A stretch of DNA of 64,000 nucleotides from Nematostella vectensis (GCF_932526225.1 NC_064045.1:9666022-9730021), one strand, 5' to 3'; counted from the stretch's first letter, positions 12,205 through 32,298 are shown. Program-made: numbers and translations. The notes: generated by a model not told the origin, from the letters alone.

Positions 12205-12540
12205 ATGGTGTTAAGAGCAGTGAATTTGCAGAGAAAGCAGAGAAGGTGTTTGGAATAAAGCTGGTCGAGGGAAGACGCCATCTCGGTTATCGGATCAAAA
12301 GATTTTAAAGATCAGTACTGTCAAGAGAAAGTGGCCAAGTGGCTCAGGGAGATATGGAGGTTCTCACGGAGATCAAGAGGGGCCAGCCACATGCTGCCTT
12401 CGTTGCTTTCCTAAAGCGTTCAAGTCCAAATTTACCTATTACTTGCGCACCATTGAATCGTTTTAGGAGTATGTGGATCCCATCGGGAAAATCATTCATG
12501 ATTCTTTCTTTTCCCTCGCCCTTCTCCTGGATCCGCCAAT
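12205..12540 (+). pseudogene. Decayed retroelement reverse-transcriptase-type ORF fragment
   Basis: Plus-strand frames give fragments resembling a C-terminal part of polyproteins common in cnidarian retroelements: a segment around SREKVAKWLRE, then TEIKRGQPHAAFVAF, then KFTYYLRTIESF, EYVDPIGKIIHDSF. Reading needs frame changes and crosses an in-frame stop after RTIESF, so it is dead. The family resemblance is from memory and the exact retroelement class is not assigned. It lies next to the 304-bp transposon. Confidence 0.5.
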
Positions 12541-20703
<8,163 letters not shown>

Positions 20704-23335
20704 ACCACACCTATTGAATATATCCATTGATATATCTATTAAAACCTTATGTTACGGGATTGAGACATTGGACGTTTATGAACTGTGCCGCATCAGTTTC
20801 AGTAAGGATATTATGCGGTTTGTGAAATCTTAAGAAGAACCCGTTTTCTAGGGACTGTGTAATACCATAAGACATTGGGTAGAGCATGATGTCCGTCCAG
20901 TGCGATACAGAGTGATTCTGAATGTAATTGAAGATTCCCCTGGCTGGCTAACAATGGTATTAGATTGTGCCATCAGAACTTGATGCAGGTCAGAGAAAGC
21001 TGCGGGAAAAGCGTCATATGAAGGATGATTTAGGTACTGCAGTGGGCTGCACGGCATAGCCTGTGCAAGCTTGACTGAGCCGCCTTGAGGATCAAAACAC
21101 AACCTGAAACCATTCCATTGAGTGGTTGACAGCAGGCTGTTGATATAAATTTCCTACGTTTAGTAGGGGTGACTGTGTGTATACCTTGTTAAGGTAATAT
21201 GAACGCAATTCGCATCTCAAGTAGAATATTATTTAGTTTAATCGTCTGAATAAGTTGTTTAAAAGAGAGGTAATGTAAGCTTGTTTCTGGGCATTTAATC
21301 AAGTGGTAATCGTGTGTCACAGGGGAAGATGTAATTTAATGTTTGATAGTCAAATTAGGAGTCTAAGGGGAGTCTTTTCATGGTTATTCCATCTTGCACC
21401 TTTTTGCCACAAATAAGTCATACTTCGGCAGTCAAAGGGTGTGTTAATGGTTGCTTGGAAAAATCATTTCGTCCTCTACCCAGCACTGCTTTGGGTGCTA
21501 ATTCGACAAATGAAAACCGTTTACCACATTCCTGGGCTGCTTGTTCTTCTTGTACATCCCTACGGTAGAAAGTCTGGAAAAATTGCAATAATTTGAATGC
21601 AGGTTTCCTCGACTTCTACTGATTAAAACAACGTGATACATCCTGGCAAGGATTAGTTGGTCTTGTCGCTCGATAAATTTTATTTTATTTAATCCCAACC
21701 TCGTTCCTAGGGCATTTCCGTGGATATCTATCAATAAGAGGATTAATCTAATAGCATGTAAAAGTCACAGTTTTGACACAGACTTCATAACCAGGGAAGC
21801 AGGTTAACACTAATCAAGGGATAAATGAGGTTGTTATCCAATAAAATGTCTCATCACCATATTTATCCCTGGATAAGCGCTAACCTGCTTTTTAGGAACC
21901 GGGCCCAGGAGAGCATTCCGCCCTGCTCTGATATGCTTTCAAGCATGGCTTTCCCCTGCTACCTGCTAGTTGTTGCCTAGTTGAGTGTGAAGGTGGCCAC
22001 ACTAGATCGTGTTGCACTGCAACAGCTCATTCGACAAACTTCTGCCATTTTGTCATCACCAACTTGAAATGAAATGATGAATGATTTTATGTAGTTTAAT
22101 TGCTGGACAGCTAAGTTGGTGCTTTTGATAGAAATGAAACTAAATTATATTGTAGTATATATGAACAATGTGTAGTGTGCTTAGCTTAAAGCTATTTGAG
22201 AATGACTCAAGACAGGTTGTAACTTTTTTGAATGATTTTGTAGTTTGTGCCTGACGTCTAGTAGCTCAACATATCTATGCATTTTGCGTTATATCAACGA
22301 AGAAACAATAATCAGTTTTCTGTAAACGTGAAACATTTCGCTCAGTTTTGATTTTGTTGATGTTGCAAACGTGTGTAGGGGGTTGGGGAATAGTTAGTAG
22401 AGGGAGATGGTTAGGAAACCCGGCGAACTTCAAAAGACATAAGCAATTGGCGCTCTTTGATTTTGAACCACCCTATCACGTGATCACGACCCTGCACAAA
22501 ACAAGCGAACATTACAAGAAAACATGTGGACAAAACATGGACGAAATTTAAGAATATGCGTATTCGGGCACGAATCGCTGATTCATTTAATTGAAATATT
22601 ACCATTTTTATAAAGTTTGTTTTATATCACTTTGCATGTTTTATCACCATTACATCCTGAGCTCTACAGCCCTAGAAAATTTTAAACCGCCATGTTTGTT
22701 TTGTTCAAGTGCGAGCGGGGCTAAGAGAGTAAGAGCTCTATGGAACAATCTCAGTAAGCTTACACGGCAAGCATCAATACCGTGGAGTTTTGAAAAATCG
22801 ATGACCAGTATCGATGCAAAAAGCAACGATTCTTCGTTTACTCCATATATCATTCTGTACGCTCGACTTGTGCAGGGTCACGTGACAACGCGAAAAAGCT
22901 TACAAAGACATACTTTCAAGAAGTTCGCCGCGTTTCCTAAGCAGTCTCCTCTACTAACCATAGCCTACGTGCAGGCGTTGAATACTGTTTTCGGCGAGAA
23001 AAACCCTCGAAAAACCGAAATCGTGGCCGCCATCTTAGATTCGAGTGACAAAAGATCCATCAAGAAAATTTAGCCAAATCTTGTCGTTTTTGCCAAACGT
23101 GGTCACTTCCACATAAGGAAACTAATATATTCCTTATTTGGAAAAACTGCACGATTCTTGTCATTTTTAAGGTTGCCGTAGTGCAGGTGCTTCGTTAACT
23201 TAATGACTTGTAATCAGAAGAGAAAAACAGTGACTGTGGTCATCTTTAGTCAATAGAGAAAGTATCTAAAAAGAAACTAAGATTCCTCGGTACCAGTCCC
23301 TCAATACGACAACTATTTCTTCATATGGAGAGGCG
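20704..23335. other. FoxK 3' flank and intergenic DNA
   Basis: No conserved gene recognised. Holds a hairpin MITE at 21798-21895. A 160-codon plus-strand reading frame at 22591-23073 has no recognisable domain and is not called as a gene. Confidence 0.4.
21798..21895. mobile_element. Small hairpin MITE
   Basis: Imperfect inverted repeats of about 30 bp, GAAGCAGGTTAACACTAATC..AGGGATAAA on the left and the reverse complement of AAAGCAGGTTAGCGCTTATC..AGGGATAAA on the right, separated by about 35 bp. No coding capacity. Confidence 0.55.
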
Positions 23336-25736
23336 CCGGGTCGCTTAGCGCACAAAAAGAGCTCAATCTATACACAGCGGACAAAAGCACCAAACTTGGT
23401 TTAAATATAGCCCAGGGGATGGCAATAAATATTGAGACCGGTGCCCACCGGTAGCATTAGCGGATCCATAGATAAAAAGCAATTATTATTTTTTTTAAAT
23501 CTGGTGTTGCGGGTACCCTGTGATAAGATTTTCATACCTTTTCATGAGACAAAAAAAGATCCAAACGCAAATATTTGAAAACGATTTATATCATTTAAGT
23601 TGTATTCTATCGAATTCCGAGCCAAAAAAATACAAATAGCTATAAAAAGCTACATTTGAAGAAGAAGGAAAACCTACTGGAACCCAGGCTCCACGCGGCT
23701 TTTTTTACATCCCTCTTGCGAACATGAAAATATGACTGATTTTCGTTCATCAAATAAGCACAAATAGGTGGTGCACATGAATTTTCCCAGAAATTTTCTT
23801 TCAATGAGTTCTCTAAGTATTATACTAAGGGCTACAGAGCTTTAATTCAACCAACGCGATGAGGGATATTTTTCAGAGCCTGTTTATCTTTTTGTTACGG
23901 CCCAATGTTATTTTTAAAATCAAATTATCACAATTGTTTCCGAGGCGAGAGCCTCGCTCTACCCAATGCTAGTTATGGGCCAAAGCTTGGGGGGGCCGGC
24001 AGACGCCCTTGTCTTCCAACCACTCGGTCGTATGAAGCCGGAAACCCTAGCTAATAGCGTTCCATCATTAATATTTTCATTCTGTAAAATAAAAAATGAA
24101 TATCAAACTAATATAGATCGGCAGTGGTGGCTGGCGTCTAGAGATATGGCGCTCAAAACCTTCTGATCGTTAAAATAGTAGAATAATTCTGGCTTAAGTC
24201 AGGTTTGGGGGTAAACGTGTCCTCTCCTAAGGTTGACGCTAGTACCGTCAACACTAGGGTTTTTGTACACTTGCTTATAGCACCGTCGTTTTTTCGGCAC
24301 CTCGAAGAAAACGTCCCTGAGAAAGGAAAATATCCTCTGTTTGGAAAAGAAATCCCCGCGGACCCTGCGCACAAGCTAGCGTACGCGCATCATTTTGAAA
24401 AGGCTCTTTCAGTTTCTTTCAGAATAACTTTTTTCCCTACATTACAATAACGATCCGCCGATCACTGATCCGCGCCTTAGGAAAAGCCTCTAAAACTCTG
24501 TCCTTTAGTAGAAAACGTTTAAAGGACTTCTCATTCCCAAAATCTCCCAAGCGTGTCTCATGTGCATTGTGGAGCTCGGACATCAGAAAAAAGGTACGTA
24601 CCATTTTCAACAGCCTCAATTTATATAATCTGTTAATATATTATATTCTATAACCCTGGGAAAAGCTCTATACTTTTTTATCACCCTGTATCTCTTCCTG
24701 GAGACCTTTCCTTTTCTTATAGATTTTTCTTTACAGATTTTTCCATCCCTGAGGTCATCATTAAGACATCTTTAAGATAATAACACAGTCCTCTATTGCT
24801 GCGGCGATTCGTTGGGGTTGGTTGCTGTCCTGTTAAAAGCATGCGATGCATTCCACCTCATCACTATAATGAACACGTAGGGAGCAATAAGCACTGTTTT
24901 TTTTGTAGTTCCTCTGCTAGTCAGCTTTTTTCGTTCCAAAGTGCTTTCGAGCATTAATACCGCAAATTTGTGACAATTCCTGTGCCATTTTACGTTATTT
25001 GTGACGGAGTTTCTAATGATGGACATCCAAATCCTCTAATATTCTCAAGCATCACAATCTTAATAACTTTGGTTGAGAAGGCAGATCTAAAGCATCTCGT
25101 TGGTGTTTGGTGTCTAGTTGACAGACACTTACAAAGCTCCATTATTAAATCAATCAAAATCTCTTTATTTAGCCAACGCCAAAATATCCGATAATTGCGA
25201 TTAGTCGCAGTATAAAAAATAAATGTAAAATCCAGACAAAAGTTCTATTTAGTAGGTTATACACATTGTATAACCTACATCCTTTCTACATCAAGAATGA
25301 GCTTTTTTTACCTAAAATACGCGATTATATAAGGTACCTACAGCGTATACTGTGCCAATATAGGCCGCGATCTTGGATAACCGTGAGTGGGATTGGGTCT
25401 AGCTTTGAAAACTTTTTCTCTTAAATAAAGCGTTTTAATGCAACCGACGACAGTTTTATCTTAAAATATTTAACAAATAGCGTTATATTTCCCCTACAAA
25501 AAAAAAACAATCAAATATCTCGCCTTAGTTTTGGAAATACAAGGTCTTTTAAATTTCACCACAGGGAGCCCGCGATGGACGTTTTTTTTGTGATTTTTAT
25601 TCCGTTATTACACAAAATCCTCAAGTGGTACCGATGGGCACCGGTCTCATTATTTATTAGCATCGTCTTGGCTATCTTTATGCCAAGTTTGGTGCTTTTG
25701 TCCGCTATGTATAGATTGAAACACTAAGCGACCGGA
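23336..25736. mobile_element. 2.4-kb DNA transposon remnant with about 110-bp TIRs
   Basis: The left end (23336-23455) and right end (25627-25736) are inverted copies sharing GGTCGCTTAG, TCAATCTATACA, AGCGGACAAAAGCACCAAA and TGAGACCGGTGCCCA. The interior lacks a long ORF. A minus-strand fragment at 24793-25026 contains NNVKWHRNCHKFAV and LERKKLTSRG, resembling a KWHxxC..F motif I associate with transposon-borne cnidarian proteins. I call it a non-autonomous or decayed element; superfamily unknown and no TSD resolved. Confidence 0.7.
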
Positions 25737-26212
25737 CTAGGGGGAGGATGGCCATACGTAAAAAGGGGGTACAATCACGTGCGCAAGGGCTGAGGCCCAT
25801 GACATAATTTACGAACCATCGCAGGCGATAAACCTGAATTCGCTTCCAAACAGGGCCGTAGCAGGGGGTGGGGCACTGGGGGCACATGCCCCCCCCCCAA
25901 TATTTTCAAAGTTATAAGGAAATAACCAGTAGGGGTGTGGCTGTGCTCCCCATTGTTTTTTTAATGTTTCTGTTTTGTGTCCCCCCCCCTCCAAGTTTTT
26001 TAGGTCTGCTTCGGCTATGCCATAATGATGTTAGTCGATAAAATATATTTTAGCTCACAAGACGGTAACAGCTGTGGAAGCAGTGTAGTGAGTTACCGTA
26101 TCTTACATTATCCAGGTAGTCGAATCATCTCATTCAGGGTAAAAGTGATAGGGATGCTTGTCGGGAAATTCACCCTAAAAGTACCCCATTTCTAAAGAAA
26201 AGGGCGTTTTTT
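25737..26212. other. Intergenic, repeat-like
   Basis: Contains C runs and a segment around 25855-25990 (CCGTAGCAGGGGGTGGGGCA, C8-C9 runs) resembling the G-rich dispersed repeats seen elsewhere in the window. No gene seen. Confidence 0.35.
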
Positions 26213-26352
26213 TAGAACATGCCTTGTTGTTGTCATATTTATGTGTAATATACGATTTTGAGAGGTTTTCGTAACGGAATATACGACTTGTTACGAAAAC
26301 CCCCCAAAATCGTATATTACACACAAATATGACAACAACAAGGCATGTTCTA
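26213..26352. mobile_element. Near-perfect hairpin MITE (63-bp arms, 14-nt loop)
   Basis: Arms 26213-26275 and 26290-26352 are reverse complements with only a few mismatches. Arm landmarks are TAGAACATGCCTTGTTGTTG, GTAATATACGATTTT and TTTTCGTAAC. The loop is 14 bases. No coding capacity. The low divergence suggests recent origin or selection for pairing. Confidence 0.8.
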
Positions 26353-27028
26353 AGTTGTAAGGCAATTGTATTGGCAATGTTTCACAAAAAATCGCCACTT
26401 TAATCCACTCGTTTTACCTCTAAGAATAACAGCCGATTCCAAACTACGAACAAGCTTCGAAACCATTCCCTGGGCTACCTGTGGTAATGCAACAATATCT
26501 ATAGTTATAGTGCACAACTCATTTCATTGCCAGTGGGCGCTTAGTTATAGAGTCTGTACTTTGTTGTAAATTGTAAATAGAAACTTGTGAGTGGTATAGC
26601 CTATCGTTCGGTCATTCTTATTTGTTAGAGGGGAGCTTATTTGAAGCCAGGCACTAAAAGGAGCATTTACGGAAATTTATTTAAGAAGAAATACTATGAT
26701 GATCTAAGGAGCTGTAATTCTCGCACAACCACCAATGAGGTTTCTTATATTTGCTTCCACTACCATATAACTAATTTCGAATTGACATTTATTATATACA
26801 TACTTAAATACTCACTGAAAACATATTCACAGGCGCGAACGATGTTCTTTCACCTTCACCGTGGTGAAGAAAAGCAGTTCGCGGTTCTGATTGGACGGAC
26901 GATATTTTTTCACTGCTCTTGAATTGATTCAATCCCAACGCGGGGAGACGGGTAGCCTTGCATGTCACTTTTGTTATTGAGCCCCATTGAGCGAGAGAAT
27001 GAAATTTTGCTGTAAAAATTGAAGAGAA

Positions 27029-27157
27029 ATGGAAGACGAAAGATTTGCTACTCTCTATGACACTGTAGAGGGTTATGTAGAAAGTCTTGAAAACCATAAT
27101 ACAAAGGGAAAAACCGAGCGAGATGTAAAGCTGTTAAAACGCTATCTAACATCATAG
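27029..27157 (+). CDS. 42-codon ORF resembling the start of a tyrosine-recombinase-like protein
   Basis: Starts with ATG and encodes MEDERFATLYDTVEGYV then LENHNTKGKTERDVKLLKRYL before a stop. The pattern ENxNTxxKTExDxKLxxRxL is like the N-terminal lead-in of Crypton/KIAA1958-type tyrosine recombinase ORFs common in cnidarian genomes (from memory). No catalytic domain follows, so it is either a truncated transposon ORF or an independent short ORF. Confidence 0.35.
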   Translation: MEDERFATLYDTVEGYVESLENHNTKGKTERDVKLLKRYLTS

Positions 27158-27249
27158 TCTCGTGCGTGACATTAGCGAGACAGATTCATTTCAATGTAAG
27201 TTTCTGTCTGTCTTCAACTGAACCGTCGAACAGCCAAGTCTAAAATGTT

Positions 27250-27545
27250 AGGTAATAAGCTTATTATATATTTCTCAGTATGTATATAATAAAAAAATAC
27301 AGAATAAAAAGTGCTTTCTACAGTTTTTATTCATAAAAGAATGAATACGGCGAATATTTCTTCTGTATTGTAAAATCCAGCATGGAAAGCGCTTTTTAAA
27401 GTTTTTATTCACTCGTTTTGTATAAAAAAACTCGTGAATAAAAACTGTACGAGCGCACTTTTCCATATAGTATTCTCTATTTATTGAATACACATAAAAA
27501 ATTGAATTCGGTGAATATTTCATCTGTATTGTAAAATACAGAAAG
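27250..27545. repeat. Short duplicated and inverted segments
   Basis: Two direct copies of a GAATATTTCTTCTGTATTGTAAAA-like stretch (about 27350-27380 and 27512-27540), and an inverted pair around 27395-27450 (AGTTTTTATTCACTCGTTTTG versus ACTCGTGAATAAAAACTGT). Probably a decayed small transposon. Confidence 0.4.
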
Positions 27546-28019
27546 GTGGAGTTTCTGTACGCCCATTTAGGTGGTATTTTGCCTTTGTGTGAAGGCGATA
27601 CGTATTCTATAAATAGTGTGTTTGTATTCTATACCTAGTGTGTTTATGAGTATTGTCTCTATATATAACATCTGTCTTTTTATGAATTATTGATCCTAAG
27701 GTGTACTCTCGAACGAGTAAAATCAAGGTACTAAGGACGAACGCTAAATCATTGGCGCTCAAAATATAATATCAAGGAAAAACACGAGATCGAATCAGAA
27801 CGGTCTAGATCAGAAGTATACGGGAAAAACGCCGAGTATAACGACTTACGCCATTTATCGACCATAATGTATCGACGAAACTGAAAAAGAATCAGAAATA
27901 ACGGTAATGGTTACAATGAGTTGCAGATTCCGATACACTCGATAAATTATATAAAAAATATATATATTTAGACGTGTGCTCATCTGTGGCTCTTGGTTCT
28001 ATGCTCATCTTATAAAAGG

Positions 28020-28322
28020 ATGCTTGAAGAACTTGGGTTTGGACTATCAGTGTCGATCCTCTTCTCAACACTGGGGGGGATGTTGACTTCGTACTGGTTT
28101 GTTTACATGATTTCTGTGGTAGTAGCTTTAGAGACTTACATGTTTTGGAAATGGCAACTTATAAACTTCGAAGTTATTCAAGAACATGAAGAGGGAAGCA
28201 AAGTCTTTCAACAAAAACCAGAGGATCGGCGTTCGGGTTTATTCGAAAAGGTGAAAAAATCAATTGAGAGTAAATTCCACGAAGATAAACACCCTTCGAG
28301 GGCAAAGCACAGAGTTCGATAA
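28020..28322 (+). CDS. Small two-pass membrane protein, unidentified
   Basis: A 100-codon ATG-initiated ORF. I do not recognise the family. Residues about 6-40 are strongly hydrophobic with a central break (LGFGLSVSILFSTLGGML, then VYMISVVVALETYMFW), compatible with two transmembrane segments or a hairpin. A hydrophilic, Lys/Glu-rich tail follows (about 50-100: EHEEGSKVF, KVKKSIESKF, HPSRAKHRVR). An AG (ATATTTAG) lies about 45 bases upstream, so this could also be the terminal coding exon of a spliced gene, but no partner exon was found. It could be a chance ORF; the amphipathic layout and clean stop argue mildly for a gene. Confidence 0.45.
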   Translation: MLEELGFGLSVSILFSTLGGMLTSYWFVYMISVVVALETYMFWKWQLINFEVIQEHEEGSKVFQQKPEDRRSGLFEKVKKSIESKFHEDKHPSRAKHRVR

Positions 28323-29012
28323 AGTAATTGCTGAGAATACTTGCGGTTTCTGGTATTAAAGACTATGCCCACAATGAATATTTAACCGTACCACCAAAGT
28401 CAATAGAAAATAGACTAGAATATAGAAAATGAAAAAGAGTGTAATTCATCCCAGCAGATTAAATCCGCATGAACACTGTGAAAAAAAAATCGACTATTTC
28501 TTCATGTAAAAACAATAATGCAGGGGCTAGCAAGGGGGTAGCCCCCCCCCCCCCCCCCCCCCCCCTTAAGGCAGCCAAAAATACAGTAAATGTATGAGAT
28601 TATCTAAAATACAGGAGAAAATGCGTTAAAAGGGTCTCTTGGACCCCCTCCTGTTAATAATCCTGGCTATACAAGATGTTTCAATATTCAAAATAATATA
28701 AAATGATCAATGACTGATAAAGTCTAGCCCTGGGTCTTAAAAAAACATCTTTACATGTGGTATTTTACAAGTCAGGGAGTTCTTTAGTTCAGGAGCTGCT
28801 GATGGATAGAATAATTCGATTAACAAACGTGTTTAGCGAGCGAACCAATTGAAGGGAAAAGAACAGTTTCAGAAAGCGGGAAATTTGAGTTATCTAATTA
28901 GCAATAACTTATAAGTACAATGTCTTATGTCTAAAGTACAATGTCTTATGTCTTATGGTTTGCCTTAAAAGGCAAACAGAACTCAATTCAAATTAACCAT
29001 TTCCTCGTTTAT
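28323..29012. other. Intergenic, no gene seen
   Basis: Holds a poly-C run near 28543-28565 embedded in a dispersed-repeat-like stretch (GGGGCTAGCAAGGGGGTAGC). No coding sequence supported. Confidence 0.4.
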
Positions 29013-30901
29013 TTATGCTCCTGCTTGCGGTTCAAACTTAACAATACAACCAAACGCCTCGCTCAGAATTTTCTCACTAAAACTTGTCAAGAAATAAAAC
29101 TTGTTGATGTCTGTCTCCCTATTTACCAGGAAAGATATGATAATGCGATTATCTCGCCTCTTTACGATGATATCTGAGTCTAGTTCGTCATAGAACACGC
29201 CTTCAATATATTTCCTAATCATGACGTCATCCAGTAGCCGATCTGACGCACCATAACTCCCCTTTAGACTTCCTGTACAAAAAAGAAAAGGCAATTTGTG
29301 ATTAAATTGTTATAAATCCCCAAATATCCTCCAATACCAGCAAAGTTCATAGGCCATACAAGCAAAAAAAGACAATAACATAATGTCTACCATATGATAT
29401 ACAGTGTGATACTAGATGATATACAATTGATAAAATTCATATTGTCACTTCCACCCATGTTGATCACATCTATGAATACATGTGGAGATAACAAGTTTAA
29501 ACCAATGAGCTTTTAGTACATTTGAGAGCATCTGAAAGCGCATCATGTCCTCTTGCAGTTACAATGTTATCCTATTGATGCAATATTATCAGCACTCATT
29601 TGTTATGCTTCGCTGCACTTATCCGCTTATTATTATTTCGAGGCCCTCTTAATGTGTTAATACAGTAATCATAACAAATGCTATAAGGTATTCCAAGGAT
29701 GGCCACTCTACATTATAGCCTTCGTGTCTTATGGCACAACTACATCCCTGTGTGTTGTGTTACATACTATCGTCTTTATGTCTTATTGTACACTACATCC
29801 ATGTGTGTTGTGTTACACACTATCGTCTTTATGTCTTATGGTTCACTACATCCCTGTGTGTTGTGTTACATACTATCGTCTTTATGTCTTATGGTACACT
29901 ACATCCCTGTGTGTTTTGTTACACACTATCGTCTTTATGTCTTATGGTACACTACATCCCTGTGTGTTGTGTTACACACTATCGTCTTGTTTATATCTTA
30001 TTGTACACTACATCCCTGTGTGTTGTGTTACACACTATCGTCTTTATGTCTTATGGTTCACTACATCCTGCGTGTTGTGTTACATACTATCGTCTTTATG
30101 TCTTATGGTACACTACATCCCTGTGTGTTGTGTTACACACTATCGTCTTTATGTCTTATGGTACACTACATCCCTGTGTGTTGTGTTACACACTATCGTC
30201 TTTATATCTTATTGTACACTACATCCCTGTGTGTTGTGATACACACTATGGTCTTTATGTCTTCTGGTACACTACATCCTTGTGTGTTGTGATACATACT
30301 ATGGTCTTTATGTCTTATGGTTCACTACATCCCTGTGTGTTGTGTTACATACTATCGTCTTTATGTCTTATGGTACACTACATCCCTGTGTGTTGTGATA
30401 CATACTATCGTTTTTATATCTTATTGTACACTACATTCCTGTGTGTTGTGATACATACAGTACTATCATCTCTATGTCTTATGGTTCACTACATCCTTGT
30501 GTGTTGTGATACATACTATCGTCTTTATATCTTATTGTACACTACATCCCTGTGTGTTGTGTTACATACTATCGTCTTTATATCTTATTGTACACTACAT
30601 TGCTGTGTGTTGTGATACATACAGTACTATCGTCTCTATGTCTTATGGTTCACTACATCCCTGTTGTTGTGTTACATACTATCATTTTCATGTCTTATTG
30701 TACACTACCTGTGTGTTGTGACTCAAACCCCTTGGTAACAGCAACCCTATAGCCAGGTGTTCGCTTTATCTTTGGAGCACCTTTAGGGACCTTTGCTTTG
30801 GTGACAGAACGATTACCCAGAATTCCTAGAGCCTCAGGGTGGCTGGTGACAGCAGCGAAACAACTTGATATTTTGAAATCTAGTGCTGACGACCTTGCCA
30901 T
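29013..30901 (-). CDS. MRPS24: Mitochondrial ribosomal protein S24 (uS3m family), two coding exons
   Basis: Component of the small subunit of the mitochondrial ribosome. Coding exons 30901-30709 and 29272-29013 join in phase 1 to give 150 aa (human about 167). Recognition: GFESQHTG followed by a variable stretch and DDVMIRKYIEGVF, then IIVKRRDNRIII, KFYFLTSFSEKILSE and the C-terminal KFEPQ. These line up with human GWLSLHTG, EDVFLRKFM, VLKRRGNQL and KYYFLVGYSETLLS. An acceptor (TGCTACAG) 13 bases before the ATG implies at least one 5' non-coding exon. The N-terminal 40 residues are basic and Ser/Ala-rich, compatible with mitochondrial import. The stop codon overlaps an AATAAA hexamer (29008-29013 on the plus strand as TTTATT). 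The intron is mostly minisatellite. Confidence 0.92.
29720..30721 (-). repeat. 53-bp minisatellite filling the MRPS24 intron
   Basis: About 18 copies of a 53-bp unit (plus-strand landmarks ACATCCCTGTGTGTTGTG, ACTATCGTCTTTATGTC, GGTACACT), with TTATG/TTATT and TACA/TTCA variants. The last partial unit runs directly into the MRPS24 exon: the exon's final 13 bases (minus strand TCACAACACACAG) and the first intron bases GTAGTGTACAATAAGACAT belong to the repeat pattern. In the other units the donor is disrupted (ACACACAGGGATGTAGTG). Long open frames across the array are repeat artefacts. Confidence 0.92.
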
Positions 30902-31150
30902 CTGATTCAAAGCCTGTAGCAAAAAAAGACCTTCAGCACTAACTAAAAATCTATTTGCAGAGCAAGCAACAAATAGATAAAATAACAAAATATAGCATAT
31001 AACCCTAAAAATAGTTTTCATAAGAAACGGACCTCAGTGATATTTTTTGATGGGGGAGAGGCTAATTTTTTTTGCTTGATTTTTTTCTTGAACACATAAT
31101 TTGTAGTTGAAGCAGCAACAAGTTTCCCCATTTTTTAATGGGAATCCAGC

Positions 31151-32298
31151 GGGTGTCTACAAAACGAAGACCTAAAGCCTAAAACCTGTGCCCCCATTAG
31201 CTACTGTACGACCCCCAAAATTTTGCCATTATTAGCCTACATTGTTTCCCAAAATGGCTACACAGCGTGGAAGTTTCATGTGAAATCAGTGATCCTTATG
31301 AGATAATAAGCTTATTCAATTTTTTTTTTAATTGTAAAATAGTGAAATACTTGTGTTTCCAGGTGGTCGTTTCTTGAAACGCCGATAAACTCAGAAACCC
31401 GGAATGTCACCCGGTAAACTTTTTTAGGTGTTTCTTCCAAAATCTTAATTGACCGCTAACTTTTTACGGGAAATCGCTCTATGTTCTAGTTGTGTCGAGT
31501 TGTAGAAAGTTTTCATCACAGAGAAAACCATTCCACTGCCCGGAAAAAGTGGGCCAATCAAGGCTTACATCATTTTATCGGATTTCCTTCCAACCAATCA
31601 GGTTTCATCTCTGTCAAATGATTTGACATTGAGCTGTCACAGTGCGCCTAAAAATATAAACAGCTTTGCAAAGTTATTAGAAGTTTTTCTAATGAGACTT
31701 TATTTACTTGTTCTTTGTCTTTTTTTCGAAAAATGTCGACGCCACAGCAATTTTTGGGGTGCAAGTTGTCTACAGACATCGACAAAACTTGGATTTCAAT
31801 ATCTATTTAGCCAATCTATTCATAAATTTGGAAATTATAATTTACTTGTCGGGAACCCGTATCGGTACGCTACCAAAACTTTGTTTTGATTAACACTCTT
31901 CCTCGCCAGGGAGTTCGAAAACTTTTCTGGCTGCATTTTTCTAAATTACCGATAATTGCCGGGTCTGTTAGGTTACCAGGAGAGTTTTTGGGATAATTTT
32001 TCGGGCAAAGGAGCGTGTCTAAAAAAATGAGTGCAACTACGACGATTAAAAATAGTTCATTGGCGCGCACATGAGAATATTTCCTCCATGAAAAGCACAA
32101 CAAAATCCGCTGAATTACCTCATTAGGATCACTGATTCCATATGAAACTTTCGCGCTGTGTAACCATTTGGGAAACAAGTTAGACTAAATAATAACAGAA
32201 ATTTTTGGGGGGTCGTAGCTTTTGGGGTCGTAGCTTTAGGGGTCGTAGCTTTTGGGGTCACAGGTTTTAGGTATTAGGTTTTCGTTTTGTAGACACCC
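31151..32298. mobile_element. MULE-like element: long TIRs and 9-bp TSD
   Basis: 1148 bp with terminal inverted repeats of about 160 bp beginning GGGTGTCTACAAAACGAAGA; inner parts also match (GTGATCC..TATGA, GGTTACACAGCG-like). Flanked by GAATCCAGC (31142-31150) and GAATCCACC (32299-32307), a 9-bp duplication with one mismatch. Long TIRs plus a 9-bp duplication are the Mutator-superfamily hallmark. There is no transposase. Near the right end the motif GGGGTCGTAGCTTT is repeated three times. It sits in the spacer between the divergent MRPS24 and TMF1 genes. Confidence 0.75.

Noticed and set aside
22591-23073. 160-codon plus-strand ORF
   Set aside because: No recognisable domain and no splice partner; it overlaps open frames on the other strand and lies in repeat-like DNA.
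29699-30752. Several long plus-strand open frames rich in HTIVFMSYG-like repeats
   Set aside because: They are the 53-bp minisatellite read in three frames; the period is not a multiple of three, so all frames give the same peptide cycle.
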